Notes: generated from the sequence alone by a model not told the origin. Counted from the stretch's first letter, positions 52,095 through 60,594 are shown. The stretch: 64,000 bases of DNA from Shewanella zhangzhouensis (GCF_019457615.1 NZ_CP080414.1:3793501-3857500), one strand, 5' to 3'. Program-made: numbers and translations.

Positions 52095-52123
52095 TTGACA
52101 TCAAAGTTGCATACCTCTTTGTG
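52095..52123 (+). promoter_or_regulatory. possible promoter for the small-peptide/HTH gene pair
   Basis: A perfect TTGACA lies at 52095-52100, 47 bases before the 39-codon gene. The -10 region 17 bases on (TTTGTG) is a poor match, so this is weak. Confidence 0.25.
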
Positions 52124-52146
52124 GGTGTTGAATAAAGGAGTCGAAC

Positions 52147-52266
52147 ATGAAGTACCTGACATCTGTATTTAACCACTTGAAATCAGAGTGGCACTACATT
52201 GGGTCTGCTGGCGTCAGTCAGTGGGAACTGGGACGAGAGGTCAAATTCAGGAGGACAGGATTATGA
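52147..52266 (+). CDS. 39-residue peptide of unknown function, coupled to the HTH gene
   Basis: This short frame encodes 39 residues, beginning MKYLTSVFNHLKSEWHY and ending in a basic stretch (EVKFRRTGL). It has no signal peptide or membrane segment. The evidence is a strong AAAGGAG six bases before the ATG and an ATGA overlap with the next gene's start at 52263. It may be a leader peptide that brings ribosomes to the HTH gene rather than a stable protein. No homologue is recalled. Confidence 0.6.
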   Translation: MKYLTSVFNHLKSEWHYIGSAGVSQWELGREVKFRRTGL

Positions 52267-52514
52267 TCATGTCCTCAGCATACGAGAGCCGGCGTCAGGA
52301 AGCCGTTACCGCCGTGCTCGAGGGCGGCCGATTGCCATCTGAAGTCGCCAGGGATCACGGCATCGCCAGCAAGACCCTGCTCAAATGGATCCGGGAATCA
52401 CATCAATCCCGCAGTAGCCGTCGCAGCAAGCTCGAGCAGGAAATAGAAGCCCTCGAGATGAAACTGTCCGGACTGCGACAGGAAATCTCCAAACTACAAA
52501 CTTTCAACGCCTGA
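52263..52514 (+). CDS. IS3-OrfA-like HTH/coiled-coil protein without a transposase partner
   Basis: The 83-residue product has the layout of IS3-family OrfA: a helix-turn-helix (EAVTAVLEGGRLPSEVARDH then GIASKTLLKWIRESH, residues about 12-47) and a C-terminal coiled coil (LEQEIEALEMKLSGLRQEI). AGGAGG lies nine bases before the ATG. No OrfB (DDE domain), slippery site or terminal inverted repeats are seen nearby, so it is not an intact element. It could be a relic or a domesticated regulator, as its frame is whole and its translation signals are good. A seven-base-stem hairpin overlaps the stop (52508-52528). Confidence 0.75.
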   Translation: MIMSSAYESRRQEAVTAVLEGGRLPSEVARDHGIASKTLLKWIRESHQSRSSRRSKLEQEIEALEMKLSGLRQEISKLQTFNA

Positions 52515-52613
52515 GCTATCTTCAGGCGCTATTGTCTAAACCCGGCGCCCGGTTAACGGGGAACGCTGAGGCAAGATGGCACTACCGCGCAGTGGCAGTC
52601 AGACAAATCATTG

Positions 52614-52653
52614 CCCCGATTCCGTCGAGTCGGGGTGATTCTCTCTCACCCCG
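52614..52653 (+). other. two mutually exclusive hairpins upstream of the EAL protein gene
   Basis: The 382 bases from 52515 to 52896 hold no clear gene. Within them TCGGGGTGA (52630-52638) can pair either with CCCCGA (52614-52619) or with TCACCCCG (52646-52653). This is an attenuator-like arrangement, though no T-run follows the second hairpin. It is about 240 bases before the chosen start of the EAL protein. Confidence 0.4.
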
Positions 52654-52896
52654 CTCGGTGCTTGCACAGCTTTACTTGAACAGCTTTGTCATGCTACGAC
52701 CGGATATTGCGCCGACCTCGGTTAAACCCGCCAGTCTTGTACCGGACAATAAACCTTCCAGGCCTTTCCCTGCAACGCCTTCGTAGGTAAAGCGTTACGC
52801 TGCAACCGCTGTGGGTGAACTACACTGAATGGGACTGGCGCGGGCATGCCCCCGCGATACGGAACTTCAATACCATCAGGGATAAGCGTTCTGCAA

Positions 52897-54777
52897 ATGC
52901 CACAGATAAATACCAAAACCATCAGTGTCCCCGAAGCCATGCTGGGTGGCTGGCAGGAGATTGTCGATTTGGTGGCCGACATCACCGAATGCCCATCAGC
53001 GCTTATCATGCGTATCCATGAAGACGACATTGAGGTGTTCTCCAGCAGCCGCTCGGCCGGTAACCCCTATGCTCCCCACGCCCGGGATGCCTTGGGTCAC
53101 GGTCTTTATTGCGAAACCGTGATCCGTGAGCGGCAACAGCTGGAGGTGCCCAACGCTCTCAAAGACCCCAAATGGGCCAATAACCCGGATATCAAACTGG
53201 GGATGATTTGCTACTGTGGCCTGCCCATCTTCTGGCCCGATAACACCCCCTTCGGTACCATCTGCATACTCGACAATAAAGAAAGACACTTCAACGACAG
53301 GATTCACGCGCTGCTGGGGCGCTTCCAATCTGCCCTGGAAGGACACTTGCAGGTGCTTTACCACAAATCTGAGTTGAAAGTGCTTAATGAGGAGCTGGAA
53401 CACAAGGTGCAGGAGCGCACCCAGCGGCTTGCCGAGCTCAGTGCCCGATTGCTCAAAGAGATTGAGCAGCGCACCGCTGCCGAAGGACATTTGGAGTTTC
53501 ACCGCACCTTCGACCCCTTAACCCATTTGCCCAACCGTGCAACCCTCACCGAAAGGCTGCAGTCTTTACTGCCCAAACTGAAAAAAGATGAACACCTGAC
53601 GCTTATCTACTTTGGTCTGCGCAATTTCAAATCGGTAAACGACAGCTACGGCTATCTCACCGGCGACTCTATTCTGGTGAGCCTGAGCCAACGATTGAGC
53701 CTTAAGTTGCCCGATAACTGGCTGCTCGCACGTATCGCCGGGTCGGAGTTTGTACTGGCAGCAGTGCACGACGCCAGCACAGAGATGACAGAGCAGGTCA
53801 TTGCACGGGTTCTGAGCGACTGCTCAGTACCTTTCACCGTCAACACCAACAGCATTACGGTACAAACCAACCTGGGTGTGGCCATTGCACCGGTAGACGC
53901 CACCGACTCCGTCAGCCTGCTGCAACGCGCCAGTGCTGCCATGAGCATTGCCAAAAAAGAAGGTGCTGTTGTGTCTTTTTTCGGCCAGGAAACCCAAAAA
54001 GCGGCCCACGAGCGCCTGCTGCTGGAGTCACATCTGCTGGATGCGCTGCATCAGGGCGAACTGGCGGTGTACTTTCAGCCTCTGGTGTCCGTACGGGATA
54101 AGCAGCGCCTGGTTGGCGCCGAAGCACTGCTGCGCTGGCACAGTCCTGAACTGGGTAATGTTGGTCCGGAACGCTTTATCCCACTGGCCGAAAGCAACGG
54201 GCAAATCATTGAAATAGGTAACTTTGTACTGCATGAGGCGATGAAACATGCCGCCCATTGGCACAAGCTCAGCAATCATCCCTTCAAAGTCGCCATTAAT
54301 ATTTCACCGCTGCAGTTTCGTGAACGGCAATTTGTAGAGCACATCGAAGATCTGCTCGATTTGTATGAATTGCCCCCCGGCACCCTGGAGCTTGAAATCA
54401 CCGAAGGCATTTTGCTGCAGGATGAACACCATGCCAGAGCAAGTCTGGCGCGGCTGCGTCATCTGGGGGTGCAAATATCTCTGGATGACTTTGGCACGGG
54501 CTATTCATCGCTGAGCTATTTGCAAAAGTATGCCTTCGACACCCTGAAAATAGATCGCAGCTTTATCAGTAACCTCGAGTTCAACGAACAAAATCGCGAG
54601 CTGACCCGGGCCATCATTGCCATGGCGCACAAGCTGAACCTGAGCGTGATTGCTGAAGGGGTGGAGAATGCATTTCAGGAGGCCTTTATCCAGGCCGAGG
54701 AATGTGATTTTGCCCAGGGCTACCTGTATGGCAAGGCCATGCCCGCAGAGAAGTTTGCGGAAAAATTCACCCATTAA
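52897..54777 (+). CDS. GAF-GGDEF-EAL protein, probable c-di-GMP phosphodiesterase with degenerate GGDEF
   Basis: The 626-residue cytoplasmic protein has an N-terminal GAF domain (about 10-155, with GLPIFWPDNTPFGTICIL), a coiled coil (about 165-200), a GGDEF domain (205-365) and an EAL domain (380-620). The GGDEF site reads AGSEF near residue 281, and the metal-binding strand reads YFGLRNFK in place of a DxDxFK-type motif, so cyclase activity is very unlikely. The EAL site is intact: GAEALLRW near 407, EITEG, DDFGTGYSSLSYL and VIAEGVE. I expect c-di-GMP hydrolysis controlled by the GAF domain. The start at 52897 is uncertain; the frame is open to 52846. Confidence 0.92.
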   Translation: MPQINTKTISVPEAMLGGWQEIVDLVADITECPSALIMRIHEDDIEVFSSSRSAGNPYAPHARDALGHGLYCETVIRERQQLEVPNALKDPKWANNPDIKLGMICYCGLPIFWPDNTPFGTICILDNKERHFNDRIHALLGRFQSALEGHLQVLYHKSELKVLNEELEHKVQERTQRLAELSARLLKEIEQRTAAEGHLEFHRTFDPLTHLPNRATLTERLQSLLPKLKKDEHLTLIYFGLRNFKSVNDSYGYLTGDSILVSLSQRLSLKLPDNWLLARIAGSEFVLAAVHDASTEMTEQVIARVLSDCSVPFTVNTNSITVQTNLGVAIAPVDATDSVSLLQRASAAMSIAKKEGAVVSFFGQETQKAAHERLLLESHLLDALHQGELAVYFQPLVSVRDKQRLVGAEALLRWHSPELGNVGPERFIPLAESNGQIIEIGNFVLHEAMKHAAHWHKLSNHPFKVAINISPLQFRERQFVEHIEDLLDLYELPPGTLELEITEGILLQDEHHARASLARLRHLGVQISLDDFGTGYSSLSYLQKYAFDTLKIDRSFISNLEFNEQNRELTRAIIAMAHKLNLSVIAEGVENAFQEAFIQAEECDFAQGYLYGKAMPAEKFAEKFTH

Positions 54778-54795
54778 TGCCGTGGTCGGCTCCCG

Positions 54796-55488
54796 TTACA
54801 ATCCCTTCCAGGCCCGGGTCATGTGCCTGCGCCCCATAGGGCCGGGGTAGCTCTCGACCCTGAATCCTGCGGCTTTCAAATCCCGCTTGAACTGACCATT
54901 GGCACAGTAGCTGACCAATAGCCCTTCTGGCGCCAGCGCATTAAACAGCTTTACGAAGTTTTCTGCCGCCCACAGCTCGGGTTGCTTGGCGGGGGCAAAG
55001 GCATCGAAATAAATCAGGTCAAAGCGTTCGGGAGAAAATACTTGCTCCTCCAGCCTGCCCTGTATTTTATGAAGTCTGCTTTCCTCTAATGCCACTTCCT
55101 GGCCCCACGGGGCCCGATGCAGCTCGCTGAAGCGTTTTGCTAGGGTATCGCGGTCACCGTAGCCGCCCAGCTCAGCCAGACGGTCCACATAATTCAGTAC
55201 CGCGATTATTTCCGCGTCCAGCGGAAAGGGCTCCAGGGTAGTAAAATGGATATCCAGTCCCATCTCGCAGGCCTTTTGCCGGGTCAGGAGCACATTCAGC
55301 CCGGTGCCAAAACCCACCTCAAGGATTCTGAGCGAAGGCTTTACTGCCGCCATCGGCACCAGACCCGCATCTATATACACATACACAGACTCGGTCAGCG
55401 CCCCTTTGAAAACATGATAGCTTTCATCCAGTACGCTGTTGACCAGGGTGTGAGAGCCGTCTCCTGTGAGTGCTAACTTGATATTCAT
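54796..55488 (-). CDS. mnmD: tRNA (5-methylaminomethyl-2-thiouridine)(34) methyltransferase MnmD
   Basis: The 230-residue product resembles the methyltransferase half of MnmC (DUF752), acting on wobble uridine 34 with SAM. The SAM loop is ILEVGFGTGLNVLL near residue 54; family blocks are FDLIYFDAFAPAKQPELW near 157 and GRRHMTRAWKGL at the end. The oxidase half (FAD domain) of bifunctional MnmC is missing, so this is the stand-alone form. A bifunctional MnmC could exist elsewhere; that would make this a paralogue. Confidence 0.88.
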   Translation of the reverse strand: MNIKLALTGDGSHTLVNSVLDESYHVFKGALTESVYVYIDAGLVPMAAVKPSLRILEVGFGTGLNVLLTRQKACEMGLDIHFTTLEPFPLDAEIIAVLNYVDRLAELGGYGDRDTLAKRFSELHRAPWGQEVALEESRLHKIQGRLEEQVFSPERFDLIYFDAFAPAKQPELWAAENFVKLFNALAPEGLLVSYCANGQFKRDLKAAGFRVESYPGPMGRRHMTRAWKGL

Positions 55489-55573
55489 GGAAAGGAATAC
55501 TGGGTTATTGACGATAAAAACCTGGGGATTTTAGGCAATCACGACATCAATTTCCATGGCGCGATGGCTGAAA

Positions 55574-56113
55574 TCAGAGGCCACGCAGGTGGCTTTGCAG
55601 CTGGAAACACAGCTCAACATACAAGATGGCCTCGGCCTTGCCCACCTGGAAATCACGGGCATGGGCAACCTTGTTTCGCAGCCGGCGCAGCTCGGTAAAA
55701 AGCTTGCCCTTGGCAGTGTCGAGCCTCTGCCCCATCACCAAGAGTTCGCCCATGTGTTTATAAGGGGTATCCGGGCTGAGTGACAGGTCAGGATTATCGC
55801 GGCGCAGCAGGGTTTCGGCGGCATCTTCCACTTCGGCCCATGCTCCCAGAATGGCGGAGTTGGGCAGGTTTTCCACGGCGGCAATCAACTGCGCCTTGCG
55901 ATCAGACACCAGCTCGGGAAATGCCTGGCGCGCATCACGGCTGGCGACTTTGAGTTCTTCACCGAACTCCATTTCGAAGTCTTTGTACTTGAGTTTGCGT
56001 GCCTGGGGCAGCAAGGCAACCAGCGGCGCCCTGAGTAAGGCGCAGAGGATAAGCACTATCAGAGGCCAGACAAGAATATCCAGCAGTGACAGGGTAAATT
56101 GCATCCAGTTCAA
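55574..56113 (-). CDS. hypothetical membrane-anchored protein (179 residues)
   Basis: I do not recognise a named family. The N-terminus holds one or two hydrophobic segments (LLDILVWPLIVLILCALLRA, PLVALLP) followed by a charged soluble part (LKYKDFEMEFGEELKVASRD). Near the end it has LRRLRNKVAHARDFQVGKAE, a pattern also seen in HEPN/DUF4145-like helices (R..H). The start is probably TTG at 56113 with GGAGAG upstream; an ATG at 56104 is the alternative. It is a single gene. Confidence 0.65.
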   Translation of the reverse strand: MNWMQFTLSLLDILVWPLIVLILCALLRAPLVALLPQARKLKYKDFEMEFGEELKVASRDARQAFPELVSDRKAQLIAAVENLPNSAILGAWAEVEDAAETLLRRDNPDLSLSPDTPYKHMGELLVMGQRLDTAKGKLFTELRRLRNKVAHARDFQVGKAEAILYVELCFQLQSHLRGL

Positions 56114-56268
56114 AGGGGCTCTCCATGCAGGTATTCAGGGCATTGGCAGTAACGGCCAATATGCCCTTGGACGCGCAACATGATGCCAGCGACGGCCCCC
56201 GGCTGCAAAGGCCTTATGCAAAGCACAGTTAAAAGAGCTTGTGCAAAGCCCAGTTAACAGCCCTTGAG

Positions 56269-57453
56269 TCAGATCCACACCTGACGGGCGTAATGGCGTT
56301 TAAGCTGCTTATCGCTGGCGGCTTCCAGTTTCCAGCGAGCCAGACCGTTGAATCGACAAAACTCAGCCAAAGCCTGCTCCATGGGCGCTAAAAAAGGCTG
56401 CAGCGAGCCTGCCTTATCATAGGCGGCATCTTCCAGCGTTAAACGCCTCAGGCGCAGCAATCCCTTCTCCCGATCGGCCTTCACATCTACTCGCCCTACA
56501 AAGGTATCCCGCCAGAGTATCCCCAGACTGTAATAGCCAAACCGCCGCTTGGGTTCGGGCACATAGACCTCTATCTGATAATCAAAGTCGAACCACTGCT
56601 TGAGGCGATTTCTCTGGATAAGCAGGTTATCGAAGGGGTTGAGCAGCCACACCCGGGAAGGCAGCTGCACAGGTGCGATATGGTGTCGGTAATATCTGGG
56701 CTTGCCGTCACTGACAAAGCTTTCAAGCTCACCACTTTCAAGCATATCGGCGATGACTTTCTTCACCAGCGGCTGCACATTGCGGCGCAAATAACAGATT
56801 TCCGCCAGGCTGCCATGACCATGGGCATCCAAAAAGCCCTGCACCAGATAACGGCCGTATTCCTCGTCGCTGGGCACCCGGTTATCCACGTCGGCTGGCA
56901 ATACCCGCTCAGTTAAGTCGTATACCTTTTGAAACCCTTCACGGCGAGCCACCATCAGGTCGCCTTCCATAAAAAGTTGTTCAAGTGCCTTCTTGGCAGG
57001 TTTCCAGTCCCACCAGGCACCAGCCCTACCCGGCGGCGCTTCAAAGTCCGATGCCTTGAGCGGTCCTTCTGCCCGGATACGACTCAGTACCTCTCGCATC
57101 TCCTTGCTGTCACGCTCGAACCAGTGGCGCTCACCGTTTCGAAGTGCCAACTTCCTTGGCAGACTGAATCGGTAGTCACCCATGGGCAGATATGCAGCCG
57201 CGTGGGACCAGTATTCAAATATCGACTTGTCGGCAATGGCCCCGGCCAGCGCCTCGGGTCGAAAATCGGCCAGACGGCTGTGGAGCACATGGTCGTGGGC
57301 CCGGGCGGCAACCTGGATAGAGTCAATCTGCACATACCCCAGGCGGGCAATGCAATCAGTCACATCCTTTGGCGCATCAACAAGCCCCTGTGCGGCAATA
57401 TTGATGGCGCGCCACTCGTTGGCAGAAAAGGGAGAAGCGTTTTTGTTGGTCAT
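56269..57453 (-). CDS. YcaQ-family winged-helix DNA glycosylase
   Basis: The 394-residue protein belongs to the HTH_42/YcaQ (AlkX) family, some of which unhook interstrand DNA crosslinks. The family regions are IARLGYVQIDSIQVAARAHDHVLHSR near residue 33 (written GYVQIDSIQVAARAHDH), EYWSHAAAYLPM near 84, and the QxQ/QxD-type catalytic region VQIDS. LNPFDNLLIQRNRLKQWFDF near 272 and FGYYSLGILWRDTFVGRVD near 308 complete it. Damage specificity is not known. Confidence 0.85.
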   Translation of the reverse strand: MTNKNASPFSANEWRAINIAAQGLVDAPKDVTDCIARLGYVQIDSIQVAARAHDHVLHSRLADFRPEALAGAIADKSIFEYWSHAAAYLPMGDYRFSLPRKLALRNGERHWFERDSKEMREVLSRIRAEGPLKASDFEAPPGRAGAWWDWKPAKKALEQLFMEGDLMVARREGFQKVYDLTERVLPADVDNRVPSDEEYGRYLVQGFLDAHGHGSLAEICYLRRNVQPLVKKVIADMLESGELESFVSDGKPRYYRHHIAPVQLPSRVWLLNPFDNLLIQRNRLKQWFDFDYQIEVYVPEPKRRFGYYSLGILWRDTFVGRVDVKADREKGLLRLRRLTLEDAAYDKAGSLQPFLAPMEQALAEFCRFNGLARWKLEAASDKQLKRHYARQVWI

Positions 57454-57581
57454 GGCACGGGCTTGGGGGCTGGCATTAGAGCTGAGATGAAACCATCTTG
57501 CCGAGGAATACCCGCCATCGCAAGGGAAGCAATCGAGGCGTCAGTGTGAAGTGGCGACACCCTGAATCAACGCAGTGCGAC

Positions 57582-58334
57582 TCAGGGGCGATTGAGAATT
57601 TGCCTGAGTTTGGCTTTCACCGAGCGCCAGTGGGTCATGGGCATTGTGGGCGACTCGGCCAGTACCCGGTCCAAATCTATCTCGGCCAGACTGACTTCGC
57701 CGCCATGGGCCAGCATCACCCGCGCTGGTGCCAGGCACTTGAGTTTCATCAGGGAGCTCTTGTAGCGATTGGGATAAAACAGCGGAAAAGGCGGAATGTA
57801 CCTGCCCTTTACCTTCACCAGGAGGTCGGCCACATAGGCGCAGCTCTCTTCTTCATGGAGCAATACCAGGTCCCGGTCGGTATGACCGGGGCAATGAAAC
57901 ACCCGCCACTCGGGAAAGTCCGGCAGACGGCTGTCGTCTCCCAGCAAGATATCGGCCCTGAGTTTACGGGAATACCAGAGCCAGCGCATCGGTTTACCAA
58001 GGCGTTTGGCGACCCAGGCCGCCAGTGCCATATCGGTGAGGTGCATGGCCATGCCATCCAGCCCCCGATACCAGTGGCCCTGCACATCGGCGGCAACAAT
58101 GCGGGCGCCGGTCTTGGCCCTCAGGGCATGGGCGCCACCGGCATGGTCCGGATGCATATGGGTCACCACCACCAGCTTGAGTTCGGCCAGGGCACGTTTG
58201 AGCTTGTGGCGGATAAAATGGCACACCAGGGCAACATCGGCCCGGCAACAGCCATCCAGCAGCACCAGTCCCTGGGGGTGTTCGGCAAGATAAATGGTCT
58301 GGATATGGCCCTTAAGCCGGTGAAGCTTGTACAT
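57582..58334 (-). CDS. MBL-fold metallo-hydrolase
   Basis: The 250-residue product has the metallo-beta-lactamase fold. The zinc motif is VVTHMHPDHAGGAHAL near residue 56, the third His lies in VFHCPGHTDRDLVLLHEE near 145, and a further Asp/His occurs in YVADLLVK and MLAHGGEVSL. It has no signal peptide. The substrate is unknown. The ATG at 58334 has AGGGA seven bases upstream; an earlier ATG at 58352 does not. Confidence 0.88.
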   Translation of the reverse strand: MYKLHRLKGHIQTIYLAEHPQGLVLLDGCCRADVALVCHFIRHKLKRALAELKLVVVTHMHPDHAGGAHALRAKTGARIVAADVQGHWYRGLDGMAMHLTDMALAAWVAKRLGKPMRWLWYSRKLRADILLGDDSRLPDFPEWRVFHCPGHTDRDLVLLHEEESCAYVADLLVKVKGRYIPPFPLFYPNRYKSSLMKLKCLAPARVMLAHGGEVSLAEIDLDRVLAESPTMPMTHWRSVKAKLRQILNRP

Positions 58335-58613
58335 AATCGTTCCCTGAACCATGGAAAGATGATTATGGCCAAACTCGTCAGACCACTCAAGTCCACCCAG
58401 GGCGAGGGAAGGTGCTTCTTTAGTCGAAGCGCCTCACTCAGGGTGCCATAACAGTGCCTGAGCATTGCCTACAACGCTTGTCTCCCCCCAGTCAGAACGA
58501 TAAAGTAAGCGGCACAGCACAGCCCTCAAGACACACGATAGTATCGACCGAGGGCATTCAGGGACGGCGGGTGACAGACCCGAATCGCTCACACGCATTA
58601 ACAGGGAAGCAAT

Positions 58614-59180
58614 ATGCAACGCGGCAAACTGGTCAGATGGAACGACGAACGGGGTTTTGGTTTTATCAAACCAGAGCTGGACGGCGCTGGCGATGTGTTT
58701 ATTCACATCTCGTCACTGAAACAGATGAGCCGGGCGCCACGTGTCGGCGACATCATAGTGTTTCAATTGGAAACCTCAACAGACGGAAAACAGCAAGCCG
58801 GTCTTGCCCGTATCGAAGGGGTGGCTATAAAACCCGCCTCACCAATCAAAACCCGTAAAGCCTCAACGACCTTTCCACTAGGTAAGCTGCTGAAGGGCTT
58901 GGTACTGATAGCTTTGATAGCCTTCGCCGTGCCCAAATTAGCCCCGCTGGTGGAAGACTTTACCTCCCCGGATACCCACTATTCACTGCCGCCCATAGAG
59001 AGCAAGGCCATAGTGCCAGACCCGTACCCAGAGCCAGTGTTTCGCTGCGAAGGCAAAACCCATTGCAGTCAGATGCGCTCCTGTGCCGAAGCCACCTTCT
59101 ATCAAAATAATTGTCCGGGCACGAAAATGGACGGTGACAACGACGGTATCCCCTGTGAATCCCAATGGTGTGGCCATTAA
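58614..59180 (+). CDS. cold-shock domain / membrane segment / excalibur domain fusion protein
   Basis: The 188-residue product combines an N-terminal cold-shock nucleic-acid-binding domain (residues 1-68; RWNDERGFGFIKPE with DVFIHIS), one membrane segment (LLKGLVLIALIAFAVPKL, about 88-105) and a C-terminal excalibur calcium-binding domain (about 140-187; CSQMRSCAEATFYQNNCPG and DGDNDGIPCE). The RNP1-type GFGFIKP and RNP2-type DVFIH are intact. The layout predicts cytoplasmic RNA/DNA binding joined to a periplasmic Ca2+/Cys domain. GGAAG is close before the start. Role unknown. Confidence 0.85.
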   Translation: MQRGKLVRWNDERGFGFIKPELDGAGDVFIHISSLKQMSRAPRVGDIIVFQLETSTDGKQQAGLARIEGVAIKPASPIKTRKASTTFPLGKLLKGLVLIALIAFAVPKLAPLVEDFTSPDTHYSLPPIESKAIVPDPYPEPVFRCEGKTHCSQMRSCAEATFYQNNCPGTKMDGDNDGIPCESQWCGH

Positions 59181-59207
59181 ACAGCGGTGTGGTGATTGAG
59201 CATGGGT

Positions 59208-59447
59208 TTACTCGCGCCCAGACAGCGAACGCCATGCCCATACAACCAGGTGCAGTGCCAGCAGGCCACTCCAGGCGATACAAAATGCCAGCAGCGCCAG
59301 GGACTCCACACTGGTGATTTGTTCCCAAAAGAGCAGATACCAAAGCGGCCAGCCCAACATGCAAAGCCCCGTCAGCATCAGCATGCAGCGCTTACATCGG
59401 CCAATCTTCTGGCGAAAAAAGGAAGAATCACACTCATCGCAAGCCAT
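59208..59447 (-). CDS. DUF3624-like small membrane protein
   Basis: The 79-residue product has two Cys pairs at the N-terminus (MACDECDSS and GRCKRCML), which may bind a metal, and two or three hydrophobic segments (LMLTGLCMLGWPLWYLLFW, ALLAFCIAWSGLLALHLVV). This fits DUF3624, a family of Vibrio and Shewanella of unknown function. The ATG has GGAG eight bases upstream. Confidence 0.75.
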   Translation of the reverse strand: MACDECDSSFFRQKIGRCKRCMLMLTGLCMLGWPLWYLLFWEQITSVESLALLAFCIAWSGLLALHLVVWAWRSLSGRE

Positions 59448-59554
59448 GGGACAACTCCAAAATACTCAGCAAAAAAGCGATAAAAAATGGCAAAACATCG
59501 CCGCAAGGCAGACGCGTGTTAAAGTGGAGCCACATTCATCGCTAACCTTTAACC

Positions 59555-60205
59555 ATGACAGACTCCGCCCTGCTTTACAGTTTTCGTCGCTGCCCCTACG
59601 CCATGCGCGCCCGTATGGCGCTGATATGCTGCCAATTATCCATCAGGGTAAGGGAAGTTGCCCTCAAAGATAAGCCCGCCGAGTTGCTGGCGCTTAATCC
59701 CAAAGGCACTGTGCCTGTATTGGTGAGCGGCGACACCCTGCTGACAGAAAGTCTCGATATTATGTTGTGGGCCACTGAGCAGTCCAGCCTCCCCGCAGCC
59801 GCCGCACTCAAACAGCAAGTGCCTGCCTCACTGGCCCTGATAACAGCCAACGACGAAGGTTTTAAACCCTGGCTCGACAAATACAAATACTTCGACCGCC
59901 ATCCGCAATTCGACCAGAACTACTACCGCGACAACGCCTGCGAATTTATCGCTGACCTGGAAAACAGGCTGAGTCACAGCACCATGTTGCTGGGTGAAGC
60001 GGTGAGTCTGGCGGATTTGGCGATTTTCCCCTTTGTGCGCCAGTTTGCCGGTGTAGAGCCCGGCTGGCTCGCCGCCCGGTACCCCAATGTGGCACGCTGG
60101 CTGGATAGTCACTTGGCATCAAAGGCTTTTTCAGCTTGTATGTACAAGTATCCCCTGTACCAGCTGCAGGGCGACACCCTGCCTTTGGTGCTGGCACAGG
60201 AGTAA
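59555..60205 (+). CDS. glutathione S-transferase family protein
   Basis: The 216-residue product has an N-terminal thioredoxin-like domain with SFRRCPYAMRARMAL near residue 9 (Cys-Pro-Tyr as in glutaredoxin-like GSTs), the cis-Pro strand GTVPVLVSG near 51 and TESLDIMLW near 63. A helical C-terminal domain follows (SLADLAIFPFVRQFAGV near 150). The Cys suggests a thiol-transferase or dehalogenase-like chemistry rather than classic conjugation. Single gene; the ribosome site is weak. Confidence 0.85.
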   Translation: MTDSALLYSFRRCPYAMRARMALICCQLSIRVREVALKDKPAELLALNPKGTVPVLVSGDTLLTESLDIMLWATEQSSLPAAAALKQQVPASLALITANDEGFKPWLDKYKYFDRHPQFDQNYYRDNACEFIADLENRLSHSTMLLGEAVSLADLAIFPFVRQFAGVEPGWLAARYPNVARWLDSHLASKAFSACMYKYPLYQLQGDTLPLVLAQE

Positions 60206-60300
60206 GCTCAGTGTCAGAGCCACTGTATCGGGCAGTGGCTCTGGCGGCTTTGGCATAAGTGAGTACATCAGGAAAGGCAGAACAGCCGGAGCAGATAAGC

Positions 60301-60594
60301 ATGCAGATGAAAACCGAATTGGAAGCCGAGTTGAAAGCCACTCAAAAATCCATGGTCAGACTCCAGTTAGTTGGGGCTATCGGCAATATCATGTTGGGGC
60401 TTGGCCTCTACGGTATCTTTACCGGTGAGGCCTCGTTTCACCCTTTTCTGAGTGACCCCATCCACTGCTATGCTCTGCTCAGTCTTGGCGGCATGATTGC
60501 CCTCTGGGAAGGGCTAAAGATGATTAAACTGGCAAGACACAAACAAAAGCTTAAAAATCAGCTCAGGCAACTGTCTGAGCCCAATCGGGATTAA
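60301..60594 (+). CDS. hypothetical two-segment membrane protein
   Basis: The 97-residue product starts with a charged helix (MKTELEAELKATQKSMVRLQ), then has two hydrophobic segments (LVGAIGNIMLGLGLYGIF and CYALLSLGGMIALWEGL) and a Lys/Gln-rich tail. I do not recognise the family. ATG 60301 has GGAG nine bases upstream, and 60307 is also possible. Its last four bases overlap the tail of the convergent phosphatase gene. Confidence 0.7.
   Translation: MQMKTELEAELKATQKSMVRLQLVGAIGNIMLGLGLYGIFTGEASFHPFLSDPIHCYALLSLGGMIALWEGLKMIKLARHKQKLKNQLRQLSEPNRD

Noticed and set aside
51908..52162. An 84-codon minus-strand frame
   Set aside because: It overlaps the start region of the 39-codon gene and the lipoprotein promoter region, and lacks a ribosome site and any family features.
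52263..52514. A complete IS3-family insertion sequence
   Set aside because: No OrfB, no terminal inverted repeats and no target duplication were found around the OrfA-like gene.
57498..58451. A 317-codon open frame on the plus strand
   Set aside because: It is antisense to the MBL-fold gene, which carries an intact HxHxDH motif.
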